Source: Nymphaea colorata
Lineage: Eukaryota > Streptophyta > Magnoliopsida > Nymphaeales > Nymphaeaceae
NCBI RefSeq assembly: GCF_008831285.2
Contig: NC_045139.1
Coordinates: 16,226,354-16,290,353 of the forward strand
DNA: 64,000 bases
Direction: 5' to 3'
Program-made: the position numbers and the translations under genes
Shown here: one piece after another, positions 13,061 to 24,936 of the stretch
Position numbering within the stretch: the stretch's first letter is position 1
Layout: each line of letters opens with the position of its first letter
The notes under the pieces: model-generated
Databases searched by the model: none
What the model was told of the DNA's origin: nothing
Seen by the model: the letters and a program-made list of their open reading frames with translations, nothing else

Positions 13061-14285
13061 ATATGAGCTGCATGTTTTTTAGAGCTGCATGTTTATGCAA
13101 ATTAAACTTTGATAAGTTATAATGAAGTTGGATCAAAGCTGCATTGTGCTGCCAACGAAAGCCAATATTGAAGATGATGCTCTTTGACTCTGTCTACGGC
13201 AAGATCTTGGTGGTTAATGCGCACCAAGAAAAAAGCCAATCAATGTTCATAGGACATAGTAATTGAACTGAATCTCAATTATATCCTCTTCTCTACTGCT
13301 AGATGTAGTAAAGAGAGCAACGCACTCAATCCGGCTTGTCTAACCTTTCTCCCGGTGTAAGTAATTGGTGAATGCCAACAAGCTAATTAATTAAATGCCG
13401 GCTGCCCACTGATCGATGAAGTGTTGAGTCATGGTTGAAATTGATTGCAAATTAATCATTGGAGTTAAATTTGGCAACTATTGCTTTTATTGCAGCACAC
13501 AAGTACCCTTGAAGAAGAAAGGAGAGTAGAAGTCCATATAGTGACATGCACGTATTTTTCAATTGTCATTCACCCATTTCACTCTAACTATGCTAAGTTG
13601 CTAACTATGGTTAAAGGGCAAAAGAATGAATTGTTTCTTGAATGTGAAACTAACCTGCCAATTTGAAGAAGGCAGAAAATGATGTTTCAAATTGAATAGA
13701 AGTGACGAATGATTTTGAGAAACTTTTGGACCATGGAACTACGTATATGTGCACATACTTAGAAATAATGAGGCGATGTCTGTATAGTTCCTCATTAATC
13801 ATCAGGCCAGCCCTTCACCTGGCAAACCTTGCCAACTAAACGCAGTGGACCACGTTGGGCGGCCGTGAGAAGTATGTATTTTCCACCTTTTCGTCGATAG
13901 AGATGTGCCATTGTCACCTTCTCACAAGAAAAGATGTCTGGTGAGCAACCTTGACTTTGGCATGTTACGTAGTGCTTGCAGCATTGGCTTTTCCATGCTT
14001 CTGTTGTTACATAGCACAGTGACGTAGAACTTTCTGCAATTTATCTTTTGTTGGTGTGTCTAGAGCATGATGTCTCTTCGCCTCTGGGGGTTAGAACGGA
14101 ACGTGTTACGTGCAACACCCTGAGACCCTTGGATCCTTCTACTTAACGGACTAAGATGCATGGGTTGCTTGCTGGCGCCAACCCTAAAATAGAAAGCTGT
14201 CTTTTAATATGTCTCCTTCCTACTATATTTTGACAGATGATGACCTTGCTACAATTTTCGCGTGAACAAGAGGTTAACAACTGTT
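13060..14285. other. Intergenic, no gene seen
   Basis: No open frame with a recognisable family and no element recognised. Confidence 0.6.
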
Positions 14286-14289
14286 CTAA

Positions 14290-14500
14290 GAGCATACTCA
14301 AAGGCCCCCCTTCATTTCTCCTGCTTACAGGGTTAGGGTTTTGGGCTGCATTAACGTCAACAATGGTAGTGGTGCATCCTTCAACTTAGGTACCATGCTC
14401 TACTACCTTAAGATGCAATGAGATAGTGCTCACCAGAATCGAACCGGAAACATTCACTTTCACATGCTCGTGGCACAACCAAACCATGTTCTACAGTTTC
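14290..14500 (-). mobile_element. SINE-like unit with B-box; body shared with 50509-50652
   Basis: On the minus strand a B-box (CGGTTCGATTCTGG, around 14430-14445) with a weak upstream A-box (TGGTTGTGCCACGAG) precedes a body that is about 70 percent alike to the insertion at 50509-50652: shared landmarks are TAAGGTRGTAGRGC, CTAAGTTGAA, a TGCAC motif and GCAGC. The plus-strand agggttaggg near 14330 belongs to this unit and is not a telomere repeat array. Confidence 0.45.
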
Positions 14501-15001
14501 AAGTCAAACCAAATCAATATGAAATTGACTAAATTGGCAGTCTTAATTTGTTAAAGCCTAGAAGTTGGTCGTTTCCATGCGCCAATAAGTTAGGCTACAG
14601 CTGACCAATACAAATTTAAGATGCTTGACTCTCAAAACCGGCTCCTTTGTTTTTCTTTTTGGCCCGCCTAATTAATGAGGCAGTTTTTTGCACTTTCTCT
14701 GTCGTCGAGGAAAAATATACACAGCCTGAAAAGGTATCTCAGGAATATCCCAATAAACCAACCGATTATTGGACTGCCACATAGTCGTTGAGCCATCAGA
14801 TCACTAATTTTCAGTAGCCATCCTTCACGTCCTCTTCCTTTGTGGCCATTAAATGAACCCTGATTTCTTACGGATTCTCTAGTAATGGCAGCAATCTTTC
14901 TCTTAAACAAGAATCATAAAGAGACAACATTCCTAAACTTGGAAGCCAAAAAGAGTTGGATCCTTATATTTAAGCTTTGAGACCCGAGGCAGAGCCCGAA
15001 A

Positions 15002-15002
<1 letters not shown>

Positions 15003-15030
<28 letters not shown>
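15003..15030. repeat. T28 homopolymer
   Basis: Uninterrupted run of 28 T followed by AATGGGGG; possibly the tail of a retroposed element, but no head was recognised next to it. Confidence 0.9.
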
Positions 15031-15033
<3 letters not shown>

Positions 15034-15457
15034 GGGGGTAGCAAATACATAGTTAACACTTAGGTCTACTTAAACCTATAAAACAGTGGTGGCTCGGGTC
15101 TGGTAAAGTTGTTCTATAAAGTTTTAGAGTGAGTTCCAAGAAATTATATATTTTATGAAGACCCCATCTATCTCCACATTTCATGGGGCCAATGTATGTT
15201 GGCTTAAACACCTCAATATATATATATATATATATATCGTATCTTCTTCATTGGTATATGAATCATATACTTGGACATACCCCTTTTTTTATTTGTGCAT
15301 TGCCGTTTTATTATTATATTCAACCATTCTTATCCGCAATAGTTCGAAAGTTGGATTAAAAAAAGAAATCTTCGTTCTCTTTTCAAGAATTGACTTGTCG
15401 ATCCGGCAAAAGTATGAGAGCGAGACGTTTTATACCAAACAGGGTGATGAGAGAGTG

Positions 15458-16307
15458 ACGTGTCTTCGCGGGACCCACGGACCGACTATTGGTTGGCCAG
15501 TTGCCTTCTGGTAGCCGTCAACGTGTCGGCATCTCCTGCCGTGGGAAAACTGACCTAAGCCCCCACCCCCCCTAAGGTGACACTCATCGGGACCATCTTG
15601 TCCACGTGTTCTCGTTTGAGTAGGACGTCCGTTACACCTTTGCTCGCGTTTCCGCTCGTCGGAAACCCCATCGTTCGTAATTAAATCGGCTTCTCGACAC
15701 TTGTTTCTACCCTAACTAAACAAAAGGCAGCCTTCCTCACACGTGGGTTTGTGTGGACAATTGCCCACACAAAATTTACTTAAATTGTTTATTGATATGT
15801 CAATATTTTATAGATATATACTTAATTTACACATTATTTAGTTTTTAAGAGGTTGTTTTGGACATGAGAACAATAATAAACTCATACTAAAATGTCATTC
15901 CTTTCTTCACTACTACGTACCGTGTGCACGCAACTTTCTTGCCTTGTCTTTGATTTAATGACTTATTGTCTGTCAAGTGTCCAGTTGCTTTCCTTTATAC
16001 CGAAGTAAGGAACCAAGGCATATACGTTTAGCTTGAGCCGCATTTTTTTTTTCATACTTCTAGATCATAAGAAACGATGAAGTTATTAAATGAATTAAAG
16101 ATCAATCTTTGAATGAAAGAAAAATTGGAGAAGACCTCAAAAGCAAATGAATGAACCCGTGTTCAACCTCCCGCACGCATGATTCACGGGTTCCTGCAAA
16201 CGCCATGGCGCCACATGTAAAGTAAGTTTATATTCATTTGTGTCTTAGAAACGTTAAATAAGAACCACAACTAAGTCTTTGCTTTCTTTTCGCTTCTTCC
16301 CCACGTG
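15458..16307. promoter_or_regulatory. Cluster of ACGTG (G-box/ABRE-like) motifs without an adjacent gene
   Basis: ACGTG cores occur at 15458 (ACGTGTC), 15521 (ACGTGTC), 15603 (CACGTGTT), 15740 (CACGTGGG) and 16302 (CACGTG). Such motifs bind bZIP/bHLH factors in plant promoters. No gene with a credible start lies within a few kb on either strand, so this may be chance, a promoter of a lost gene, or part of a transposon. Confidence 0.25.
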
Positions 16308-16879
16308 AAACAACAGGAAGTATCTTTGAAATTTCTTTGTTATTTTCTTCAAAGTTTTATTATCCATTGATACCAACCACCTTCTTTAAACACATTATAT
16401 ACCTATAAAAATTCTCAAATTATCTTTAAAAAATGACACGAAGAACCCTTGAATTGGCCACTGAATTGAATCCATTTGCCACTGATTTGATGGCCCGAGA
16501 AAAAGATTCTTCAGTTTTAATACGATCGCGATCAAAATGGACTTACGCGTGACCAAGATCAATCAAGCATTAGATTAATGTTGCCGACCCTAGATAGACG
16601 TTTCCAATAGAAATCCGCCACATGTATGAGAATCCGAAAGCAGGCCGCATTTTTCAAATCCAATGTGGAGAGTTTGGTGAAGAAGGGCCGGCAGAAAAGT
16701 GACCATCTGTGTTTTTAGAATTAGGCACCGCAAAATACATTGGAGGTCAGATCAGGAACTACATTTAGTACATTACAAGTTGACAAAATCATGAAATAAA
16801 AAATACTTATTAAATGCATAATATTTACGATGATATAAACATAGACGGAAAATTTAATTGTCGGTCTTTCTTTTTTCTT

Positions 16880-17085
16880 CTTTCTTTTTTTTAAGGATGA
16901 GTAGTTCATTTCACTGTCTCTCCTCCCTGGGTTCACAGAGCATGCTTCGAGACCTTTTACGATCTAGAAGTAAAGCACATTAGAATGTGACAGTGACCAC
17001 TTCACAATTCGAACACAAGTCCTTAAAAGAAGTGGATTACCTTGCTGCCTAGTACATTACCACCCTTCACTCGGTCTTTCGCTCC
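16880..17085 (-). mobile_element. SINE-like element, family E copy 1
   Basis: Minus-strand reading: head TAATGTACTAGGCAGCAAGG (A-box-like), then B-box TGTGTTCGAATTG about 45 bases later, a body of about 110 bases, and an A-rich tail (plus-strand T run near 16880-16893). The head closely resembles the unit at 38475-38685, which has the same box spacing and also an A-rich tail. Confidence 0.5.
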
Positions 17086-17198
17086 GATGTTGTGGAGTTG
17101 GTTTCCTATCAATTTCAGACAAACAGGATCTTGTCTGGCAGTGCTTTCCAACACTTAATCACAATCAATCAGTTCATTCTTCTCATCCAGGAAGTTCC

Positions 17199-17465
17199 TA
17201 AGGGGTATTTGATAGCTCATATTTGAGATCCTTGAGATTTGAGAACTATGGAGTTAAGATCAAACCCTCACCTACGATCTTAAATCAGACATTTTCTTAA
17301 TGAAAAGAAGTAAAATAATGATCTTAAATGTGGATCAGAGGTTTAGGATCCTTATTTTGAAGAACCATGTCCTTTGTCATGGATTTTTTGTCGTATTAGC
17401 AAAAAACATACTATTTCAGATCAGAACTATAGATTTCAACTTTGGAATAATTAAATGCCCCTAAA
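17199..17465 (+). mobile_element. MITE-like element, family A copy 1
   Basis: About 267 bp with inverted ends (left TAAGGGGTATTTGATA, right end reverse complement TTTAGGGGCATTTAATTA). Internal text such as TTGAGATTTGAGAAC and TCTTAAATCAGA recurs in the copies at 42478-42659 and, reversed, at 50800-51065. No coding capacity. Confidence 0.6.
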
Positions 17466-18049
17466 TAAATTCTTTCTCTCTTCCCTTTCAATAATTGATC
17501 TACTTTTTGAGATGGGAAACTTTGCCATATTCGTTTAACTTACTGTAGCCACAATTATGTGACAGTGTGTTATTATTGTCAAACGGGCCGTATAAGTCTC
17601 CCTCATCATCAGCTACAATGGTGTTCTTTCATTTCAAATTCAAGGGAACTTGTTCAATGGAAATTCAAGGGCACTTTTTTTTTTTTTTACCAAGAAAATT
17701 TGTATAAGTAAACCAACCAAACTTATATAATGGTGTGTTCCGATACACACATTCAGAAAAGGCATGTTGGATGGCTTGAAAATAGAGTTTTCAAATTTTT
17801 CTAAAAAACTTTTTTTGACAAGGAAGTGAACCCTTAAGTTATTCATCTAAAAGTCTTTTTTTGCCTGCCCACCAAACATGAAAAGATGTTTTTCAAAACC
17901 AAGTTTTTCAAAAACATTACCTAAGGCTCTATCAAATATTAAACCAAAAGTGGCCAACAAAATGTTCGTTTCCAGGTTTTCAAATTATTTGCTCGAAACT
18001 ATGGAGTTTTAGAAATGTGACTGCACATGACAAGTTGAAGTGGGAGTTG

Positions 18050-18370
18050 ATGGTAGTATCAAGAAATATCGTGTGAAGGATTTGTCAAGATCTGGTTATT
18101 AGAGGCTGATAAAGATAAAGAGATTTGTCAATATCTGGTTGTATATATACATGGCTAATATGATCTTATTGCAGCGTGGGAACATAGATTTATTATGTGA
18201 CTACTTGCAACCTGAAATGGAAGGAAAGGGTAGGAAGGCTTAGACATCTTATCCCATCTAATCTAGGTGGGAAAGTATAAAACCATTCTTGTAGTCCTCA
18301 ATTTTTTTCCTTCAGTTGAAGTGGGGAAAGTTCTATGTCAATATGGACATCTAGATAGAAAGGTAAGATG
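18050..18370 (+). repeat. Dispersed repeat family D, copy 1
   Basis: Collinear with 23035-23540: shared landmarks are GAGGCWGATAAAGA, CAATATCTGG, GCAGCRTG, CAACCTGAAATGGAA, TAGGTGGGAA, AAARCCATTCT and a GTGGGGARAGTT motif. This copy lacks roughly 170 bp present in the other. Unclassified; no coding frame. Confidence 0.6.
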
Positions 18371-18399
18371 TAAAGATTCTCCTAACGTGATCCATATTC

Positions 18400-18610
18400 A
18401 ATGCCCTTATATTTTGAAAACTAGCCAGATTCAATTCAAAATTCAGATTCAAATGCGAAGGTAAAAATTGGATTTTGATCGAATTCACATTGAGAAATCC
18501 AATTTTGAATTCAAATATAACTTTTTTTTTTCGTTCTTATTTGAATCCAAACATGTGGATACCTAGAAAAGCAGATATGGTTAAGAGTATATCTGATTCA
18601 AATATGATCC
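18400..18610. repeat. Family C-like AT-rich repeat fragment
   Basis: Composed of degenerate GATTYRAATT/GGATTYGGAT motifs like the other family C copies (33285-33610, 41565-41835, 46443-46880). Boundaries not resolved. Confidence 0.35.
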
Positions 18611-19014
18611 GCTACCCGTTGTTGATGGGCCCAACGATGGGTCCCCAAATTTAACAAGCAGATGTGATCTATCTTTGGGCCGAGCCCAATGCCCCAACCT
18701 ACCCAAGACTCTGTAATAGTATATATAAACCTGTCCCTTGTTGATCATGTATCACTCTTTAGTCAAGTGAAGCCAAACTCCATGAGGAAAATTGGGGGCT
18801 TTGTTGAATTAACTTAGGATCAATGCAGTTGAGGATTATTGCACAGAAGTCTGTTGTCCTACCTTTCCATCTAAAGAGGTGGGGTGTTTGGTTAATAATT
18901 TCTATTCTAACTTGGCCAATGGGTAGCCTTTCATAGTGTCTTCCATATGCCACTCCCTCGAATTACATGGGAGGGTTTTGTTTTTTGGAATTTAACTTAT
19001 CCCTTCCCGTTAAT

Positions 19015-19150
19015 GCAAAAAAAAAAAATTACATTGAAAAAAATAAAATTTTTTAATTGCGCCATGTATTTTTGAAATTTGAATTCAGTTGGCCCTACCC
19101 AGATTCACAAGTTGGACTGTTGGCCCACCTTTGAAGAGAAAATCGTAGCT
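19015..19150 (+). repeat. Dispersed repeat family B, copy 2
   Basis: Nearly the same text as 44905-45025: AAAAAATTACATTGA, AAAATAAAATTTTTTAATT, TTTGAATTCARTTGGCCCTACC and GTTGGACTG in the same order, about 85 percent alike by eye. Confidence 0.6.
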
Positions 19151-19620
19151 TCCCCCTTGGTTCCAAGTTCACTTCTTACTCAATCTGAAATCTATAAACG
19201 GACATCAAGTGCAGTTAAATTGCTAGAAGTCAATCTTAGGGTCACATCACATCAAAATGAACTGGTTAATCTTTTAATCAACAATCATGTTTTCAGAAAA
19301 ATATATAACTTATGCATGTTTATTAATGAGTCTTACAACCATATTGAACTTTTGACGTCAGCATACTCAAGCTAATTAAACTTAGAAAGGGTAAGTTTAC
19401 ACGGCCACCTTGTTAACGGTCATTCATACAACTCACAATCAATTCACGATATGCTTGCTGTTTTCACATATAACCTTAATTTACAAATAACTTTTCGAAG
19501 TTTTAAATGGTAAAATTTTTCTTGGGTATAATTCGGTGACTTTGAAAAAATGGAGAAAAGCGGTAATTTTTTAAAAATTAAAAAAACTAAAAATAAGAGA
19601 AAATAAAATAAATAAGAAAC

Positions 19621-19666
19621 TAATAACACAAACATCAAAAGATAATAACACAAACATCAAAAGATA
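19621..19666. repeat. 21 bp tandem repeat, two copies
   Basis: The unit AATAACACAAACATCAAAAG is repeated head-to-tail with a period of 21 bp. Confidence 0.85.
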
Positions 19667-19669
19667 ATA

Positions 19670-20950
19670 GATTTGCGACAAACAAAAAAAAAAAACTGTT
19701 TGGCATTAAAAAATGAAAAAAACGCAAGAAAAAAGTGTTTTTAATGTTTTTTTTAAAACGTGTTTTTTAAGTTTTAAACGACAATTTAATTTATCATGTT
19801 CTTTTTCACGTTTTTTTTTTTTAAAAAAAAAAACGCCTTTTTTGTGACTATGCCTAAACTATGTCTATGGTAACTAATAAAATCTACCCCAATAGACAAT
19901 AGTGACAAAAAAAAAAGAGGTTGAAAGAGAATGGCCCATGCATGCGAGAAAGCTACTAAAAATTGAACGTTCACATCAATTACTCTAAACATAGAGTATG
20001 CTAATTTTTCACAATTATGGAAGATATATGCTCAATTGAGTTATATGCGTTATATTGATGCATAATTTTTCATGTGCCAATAATGGTTAATGAATAAAAT
20101 AACTTTAATTCACAATAAAAAAGAAAACTGACAAAATGAAAAATGAAAAAAAAAAAAGATTATAGAGAACATTTTTTTAATAAATTATTAAAATGTTCTT
20201 ACCTCCTTTACTGTGCATGGTGCCCCCGGCGCACTTAACGTAACTTTCTCTCGAGATATATATCAACGTAATTCTCAAGCAATAGCATAATGAGGCCAGT
20301 CTCTTGAGAATGTTCAAGAATAAACTTTCACTGATCCCAAAAAAAACACAGTAAAGGACCTTCCAACATCATTCATGGCATAAACGAGACACTAAGCATA
20401 ATCGAGTGCCGTAAAGCCCATTTTAATTTATGTCACGTCTCATCAAAATAAACTCGTCAAATGTTAAACCTTTTTCTTGGAAAGCTAATCTATACATTTT
20501 CATTAATAAGCACATTAAAGTACCTTAGATGCCATTGCATGCATGTTTGTAAACTTAAAAAGAGTTACTTCACAAGTGACACCTTGTTAACCATCTATTA
20601 AACATATCGCACAACTCATAACATTCAATGTTTCACATAGTACGAATGTGTTCACATTTTTCACAAACTATATACATATATATAGGAAATGAGTAATGAT
20701 TGTGAAATGAACAAATAAAAGAAATGAGGAGAGAAAAAGAAAGATTCAAGCATATATATATATATATATATGGAAGTGAATAAGATTTTAACTATTTAGA
20801 ATCACTCACTCATCTAATCAAAGTCGACCATTTAACATAGATGAATGATTAAAAGAAAAAAAAATATAAATTAATATTAGATAACAAATATACCTATCAC
20901 TTTTTGTCTTTGTTATTCTTTTGACCATCTATCGATCAGACAATAAGTCG
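19670..20950. other. Intergenic, no gene seen
   Basis: Very AT-rich with A and T runs; no credible open frame. Confidence 0.6.

Positions 20951-20952
<2 letters not shown>

Positions 20953-20984
<32 letters not shown>
20953..20984. repeat. (TA)16 microsatellite
   Basis: Perfect alternating TA tract. Confidence 0.95.
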
Positions 20985-20986
<2 letters not shown>

Positions 20987-21948
20987 GACTGTCGCAGTGA
21001 AAAAGATGAAGATAATTAGGTCGACCCCAGCCCCACAAAAAAACCGTGCATAAATGGCCCATGCACGAGAGCCTGTACTGAAATTGCAAAGATAGAGAGC
21101 CTGCAACCAATTCCGCTCTATGAGGCACCCGCCGCTCCTCCTTTGCCCCTTCTCTTGTGAAAAGTTTTCCGTTCCCCATCATTGAAACTTGGGGATTTCT
21201 CACCATTTACCATTGCCTTGCCTATTGAAGGTGTCTAGACTCCGTACTTGGGCGAGCATTCCTTCCTTAGAGGCCCCACTACTGCAGCAAATAAAAACAG
21301 ACTCCACAGTTTCCTCCCCACGGCGAACGATCATCGTATCAGGAACTTTGTGTTAGCTCTGGTTTATCTAGGCCACTGACTGAGTCTGTGGCAGCCCATG
21401 ACTATTGTCTCTTCCATTCCGCAACAAAGTTGTTGAACGGAATTTGCCGACCCACGATGCCCTGTCCTCCTTTAACACTTAGGTCGTTGTCAACCTGTCC
21501 ATGAAAACCCTCTTGGAGCCCGACTGCCTGAAACTCCCTATGTATTGCCAATGCTAGAGCAGGAGGTGTACATATGGCTTCCTCTGCCCCATTACAGGGA
21601 GAGTGCCACCCTTGTCTTTCTTTGCCCCATCGCACTCCATCCTCCTCAAAACAATTCAAACACTATGCACCTCGATTTCATGAGACCATAGCAAGTCGAT
21701 GGATTCTGGGAACCGAAATATTGAGAATTGAATTGGAGTCGGTCATGCATTTTCAGAGGAATATTTCCATGAGTGCTTAGAGGTGAATTTGTCAAGGAAG
21801 ACTAGTGTACCAATAAATGGGAGCAACCTCTTGTGATGCATAGTTCTTGTATACTCATACCCTCTTAAAGTATAGCAGATCAGTGTGTACAGGTTAATTA
21901 GTTAAGTTCTGTTGTGCATATTGGTCAGCTGACACATGAGTCACATTG

Positions 21949-22084
21949 TGTAGAAATTAGAATGGTATTGTGCAGTAACAAGTATAAATATGGGAATATG
22001 TGATATTTTGGCCTCTACTATTTCTGCTCTGCTCTTGCTCTTTACTCTTTTCTGCCACTATTCTTTGAATTCTTGATTTCTACA
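21949..22084 (+). repeat. 136 bp copia LTR
   Basis: The LTR starts TGTAGAAAT and ends ATTTCTACA, a perfect 9 bp inverted pair with the canonical TG..CA ends. A TATAAATA box sits at about 21983, and the primer binding site follows with no gap. Such short LTRs are usual in several plant copia lineages. No second LTR was found in the window. Confidence 0.75.
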
Positions 22085-22536
22085 TGGTATCAGAGCCATG
22101 TCTGAGACCAGCCTGATCATTCTACTAACTCAATGGCTAATCCTGCAAGTTCTCCTGCATCAGGATCAGAGTCATCGCCCCTTTCTCCATTTGACTTCCT
22201 GAACATAAGCTGGTTGAAGCAACTCATGTTGGAGTAATCATTTTCTCATCCTTCTTTACAGTTAGAAATGTTTACTTTGTTCCATAATCTAGTTTTAATC
22301 TTTTATCAGTTAGCCGACTTGTTCCTGGAGCTAAGTGCTCTGTTTCATTTGATGTCACCAGCTGCCTAATTCAGGATCGGACTTCAAGAATGAAGATTGG
22401 AGCTGTTGGCCTACGGAATGGGCTATCTTACGTCATGCCTAGTTGCAATTTCAATGCTTCCACTTCAACTATTTTGCTTTCTTCTAATCACCGGACCAGT
22501 TCATGGCACTTGAGATTAGGTCATCCCTCTTGTTAA
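21949..22536 (+). mobile_element. Gutted Ty1/copia retrotransposon (5' LTR, primer site, gag start, pol scrap)
   Basis: The order is: short LTR (21949-22084), primer binding site TGGTATCAGAGCC (22085-22097), a gag-like start at about 22133 coding MANPASSPASGSES, and then, after an abrupt jump near 22210, an open frame of about 105 codons. That frame reads as the end of copia protease and the GAG-pre-integrase region: NLLSVSRLVPG, SCLIQDRTSRMKIG, GLRNGLSYV and SWHLRLGHPSC are typical. One in-frame stop (TAA, about 22285) lies inside it. Most of gag, the protease core and all of integrase, reverse transcriptase, RNase H and the 3' LTR are absent. It cannot move by itself. Confidence 0.85.
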
Positions 22537-22539
22537 AAA

Positions 22540-23030
22540 AAAAAATGTATGCTCTATGACACACTTGCAAGTCCACAAAACACATTTCAACCAGATCAGA
22601 CTACAAGTTACCATAGCTTAATAAAATTCACATCATAAGACAATTAAGAGATGTAAGAACAAGTAAATGCCTGTCCGTGGTTTCTAATAGTTAATACAAA
22701 TAGCATATTGTATAGGAGCTATAGAGGTGTAAGAGCTCTGAGGTTTCCAATTTCAAAACGAACTGAAGGTACCCAAAGTCCAAACCATCAATCCTATCAG
22801 TCCAAGACAACCAATACGCTAAAAGCAACTAAGGTACCAGAGGTGTATGTGTATGTCAGACCAGAATGAGAATTCTTTTATACACAAATTCTAACTGGAA
22901 AGCTTCTACATCACATGCATTAGAATTTGGCAGCATGGACAACCAATAAACATAAAATGAATTAATCCCTTTTCAAGAAGCAGTAAAATAGACGCCTCTT
23001 ACTGCTAGGAGGAGTAAGAGATATAGTGTG
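22540..23030. other. Intergenic, no gene seen
   Basis: Follows the truncation point of the copia element after an A11 run. No open frame or element recognised. Confidence 0.55.
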
Positions 23031-23034
23031 TAGG

Positions 23035-23540
23035 AGTTGTCAAGACATGTTCATGGGTTTCTGGCTGTCAGAGGCAGATAAAGAGCGTACTCAATATCTG
23101 GCGGTCTACAGGCCTAATATTCTTTTATGATCTAAATGCAGCATGAGGACAGAGGTCCGACAGAGATCCATTCAGACTGCTACTTGGGTTGGCAGGTCGA
23201 GAATAGTTGTTGGTGTTGCGTGGTGGGGGACGAGAGGAGACCATCTCAGGTGGGAGTTGGTGTAAGCTAAAGAATGGATTGACTAGGCTGAATTAATGTT
23301 TTTTCTTAGCAAGTGGATTACTAATCTCAATGACCATACAGGACATTATCATGTGACTTCTGACAACCTGAAATGGAATAAATGACTAAGAGGACTTCAA
23401 GAGGGTACGCGTCATCCTTCCCATGTAGGTGGGAAGGTATAAAGCCATTCTGCTCCAAAATTGTGGTCCTTGATATCTTCCCTTCAATAGAGGTGGGGAG
23501 AGTTCAGCATAAATATGGTCATCTGGATGGAAAGCTAGAC
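23035..23540 (+). repeat. Dispersed repeat family D, copy 2
   Basis: Longer relative of 18050-18370 with the same order of landmarks plus an extra internal segment around 23160-23330. T-rich text with a TTTTTGTAATGTC motif continues to about 23760 and may be the 3' end of the same element. No coding frame; class unknown. Confidence 0.6.
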
Positions 23541-23779
23541 GTGGGCTAGAAAGGTTGTGTTCTGTTTCTTTGTTTTTCCCATTAATGTTTTATGTTTTCT
23601 CGTGTTGCTACTGCTTGTTTAGTGGTTTGTCACAATTCGTGGTTTTTTGGGGCCTCCCTATCAATGTCTGGGTTAGTAGGGGTCCATTAACTTGTTTTTG
23701 TAATGTCTGATGCATGTCATCCTGATTTTGTTGCCTTGTACATAAGTTGTTCTTTCTGAATCAAGGACAGGAGCCATCT

Positions 23780-24900
23780 CCCAGTAGCTGTCTATTGGAA
23801 CTCTTTACTTGGCATATATATCCAAAATCATTGGAACCGAAGAAACTAGACTAAGAAAAAAGAAAGGAATGTGGCTTTTGTGAACATTGAAACAAGGGCT
23901 GGAAAGAAGGAGATGGTCCATGCAAAGAAGAAAACTTTCGGTTTTGGTTCATATTGACCCACAAGAAAAGCTAGTAAACGTCCTTCAGGCTTCAACAACT
24001 GCTATTTCACTAAAATCCTTTATCCGCCTACATATGCAGGCTAACAGCTATATATATATATATATCTTGAGTAACCTTTGGATCAATTTCGTTGCTTCAG
24101 TGACGTTTGGCTCATTTTCTTCAGATTACTAACAGAAAGATGGTTGAGATCGTCAGCTAGCCTCTGGACATGGAGAACCCAACGCAGAAGCTTTTTTTCA
24201 TTTCTGAATAATGGTGCCGGGGGGTAATTAGGTAGACAGTTCGTGAATTGGATATACTCCAACAGACAATAGGAAGCAATGCACAAAAGGATTACCTGTT
24301 AGTGACGGAAGAGCACCAAGCTGGCCTTGAGAGCTTTGTCATGCCGCCAATGGAAACCTTTGTATACCTGTGCATTAAAATGTGTAAGTTGGTTCCAAGT
24401 TCCAACCATGTGCGATGGCACGGTGTGGCGGTGACAATGTTAAGTGAACCTTAGGGTCTCAAAGACTTTGGCATGGTTGGACGAACCAGCAGCTGGTTCA
24501 CCGATTATAGTCCTGTGAACATCAACCTCCTGTGCGTTGGCTTGTCGGCTACATGTCCTTCATGGGCAATGTTGAACTTAGGTTGCTGACAAGTTCGGAG
24601 AGGACTTCGGCATCAACTGCATTAAGGTCAATTAGGAGATCTTCAACCTTGACAGCCCTCATAGCATCCTCTTAAATATTTTATTATTTTGCCAAACTCA
24701 TTGCTAAACTCATATAAGATTATAACTGACGCACAGGAACAATTTATTAATTGGACAGGGGGAGGGGACTACTAAACCCCGATCTGTTTATCATAAAAGA
24801 AAAGAGGAACTAAGGGAGCAAGTCATACTATTTGTATATAAAGATACGAGACACTTAACATCCCCACACTGCATCCATCCAACAGAAAGAAGACGAAGAA
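23780..24900. other. Intergenic downstream of the DUF6817 gene
   Basis: Contains a short (TA)n tract near 24050. The first 100 bases or so left of 24937 should be the 3' UTR of the DUF6817 gene. Other open frames show no family resemblance. Confidence 0.5.
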
Positions 24901-24936
24901 AGAAAGATTGGGGATTCATGATGCTCTGTTTTCTGT

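Noticed and set aside
14325-14345. AGGGTTAGGGTTTTGGG resembling telomere repeats
   Set aside because: Only two imperfect units, and they belong to a dispersed SINE-like repeat.
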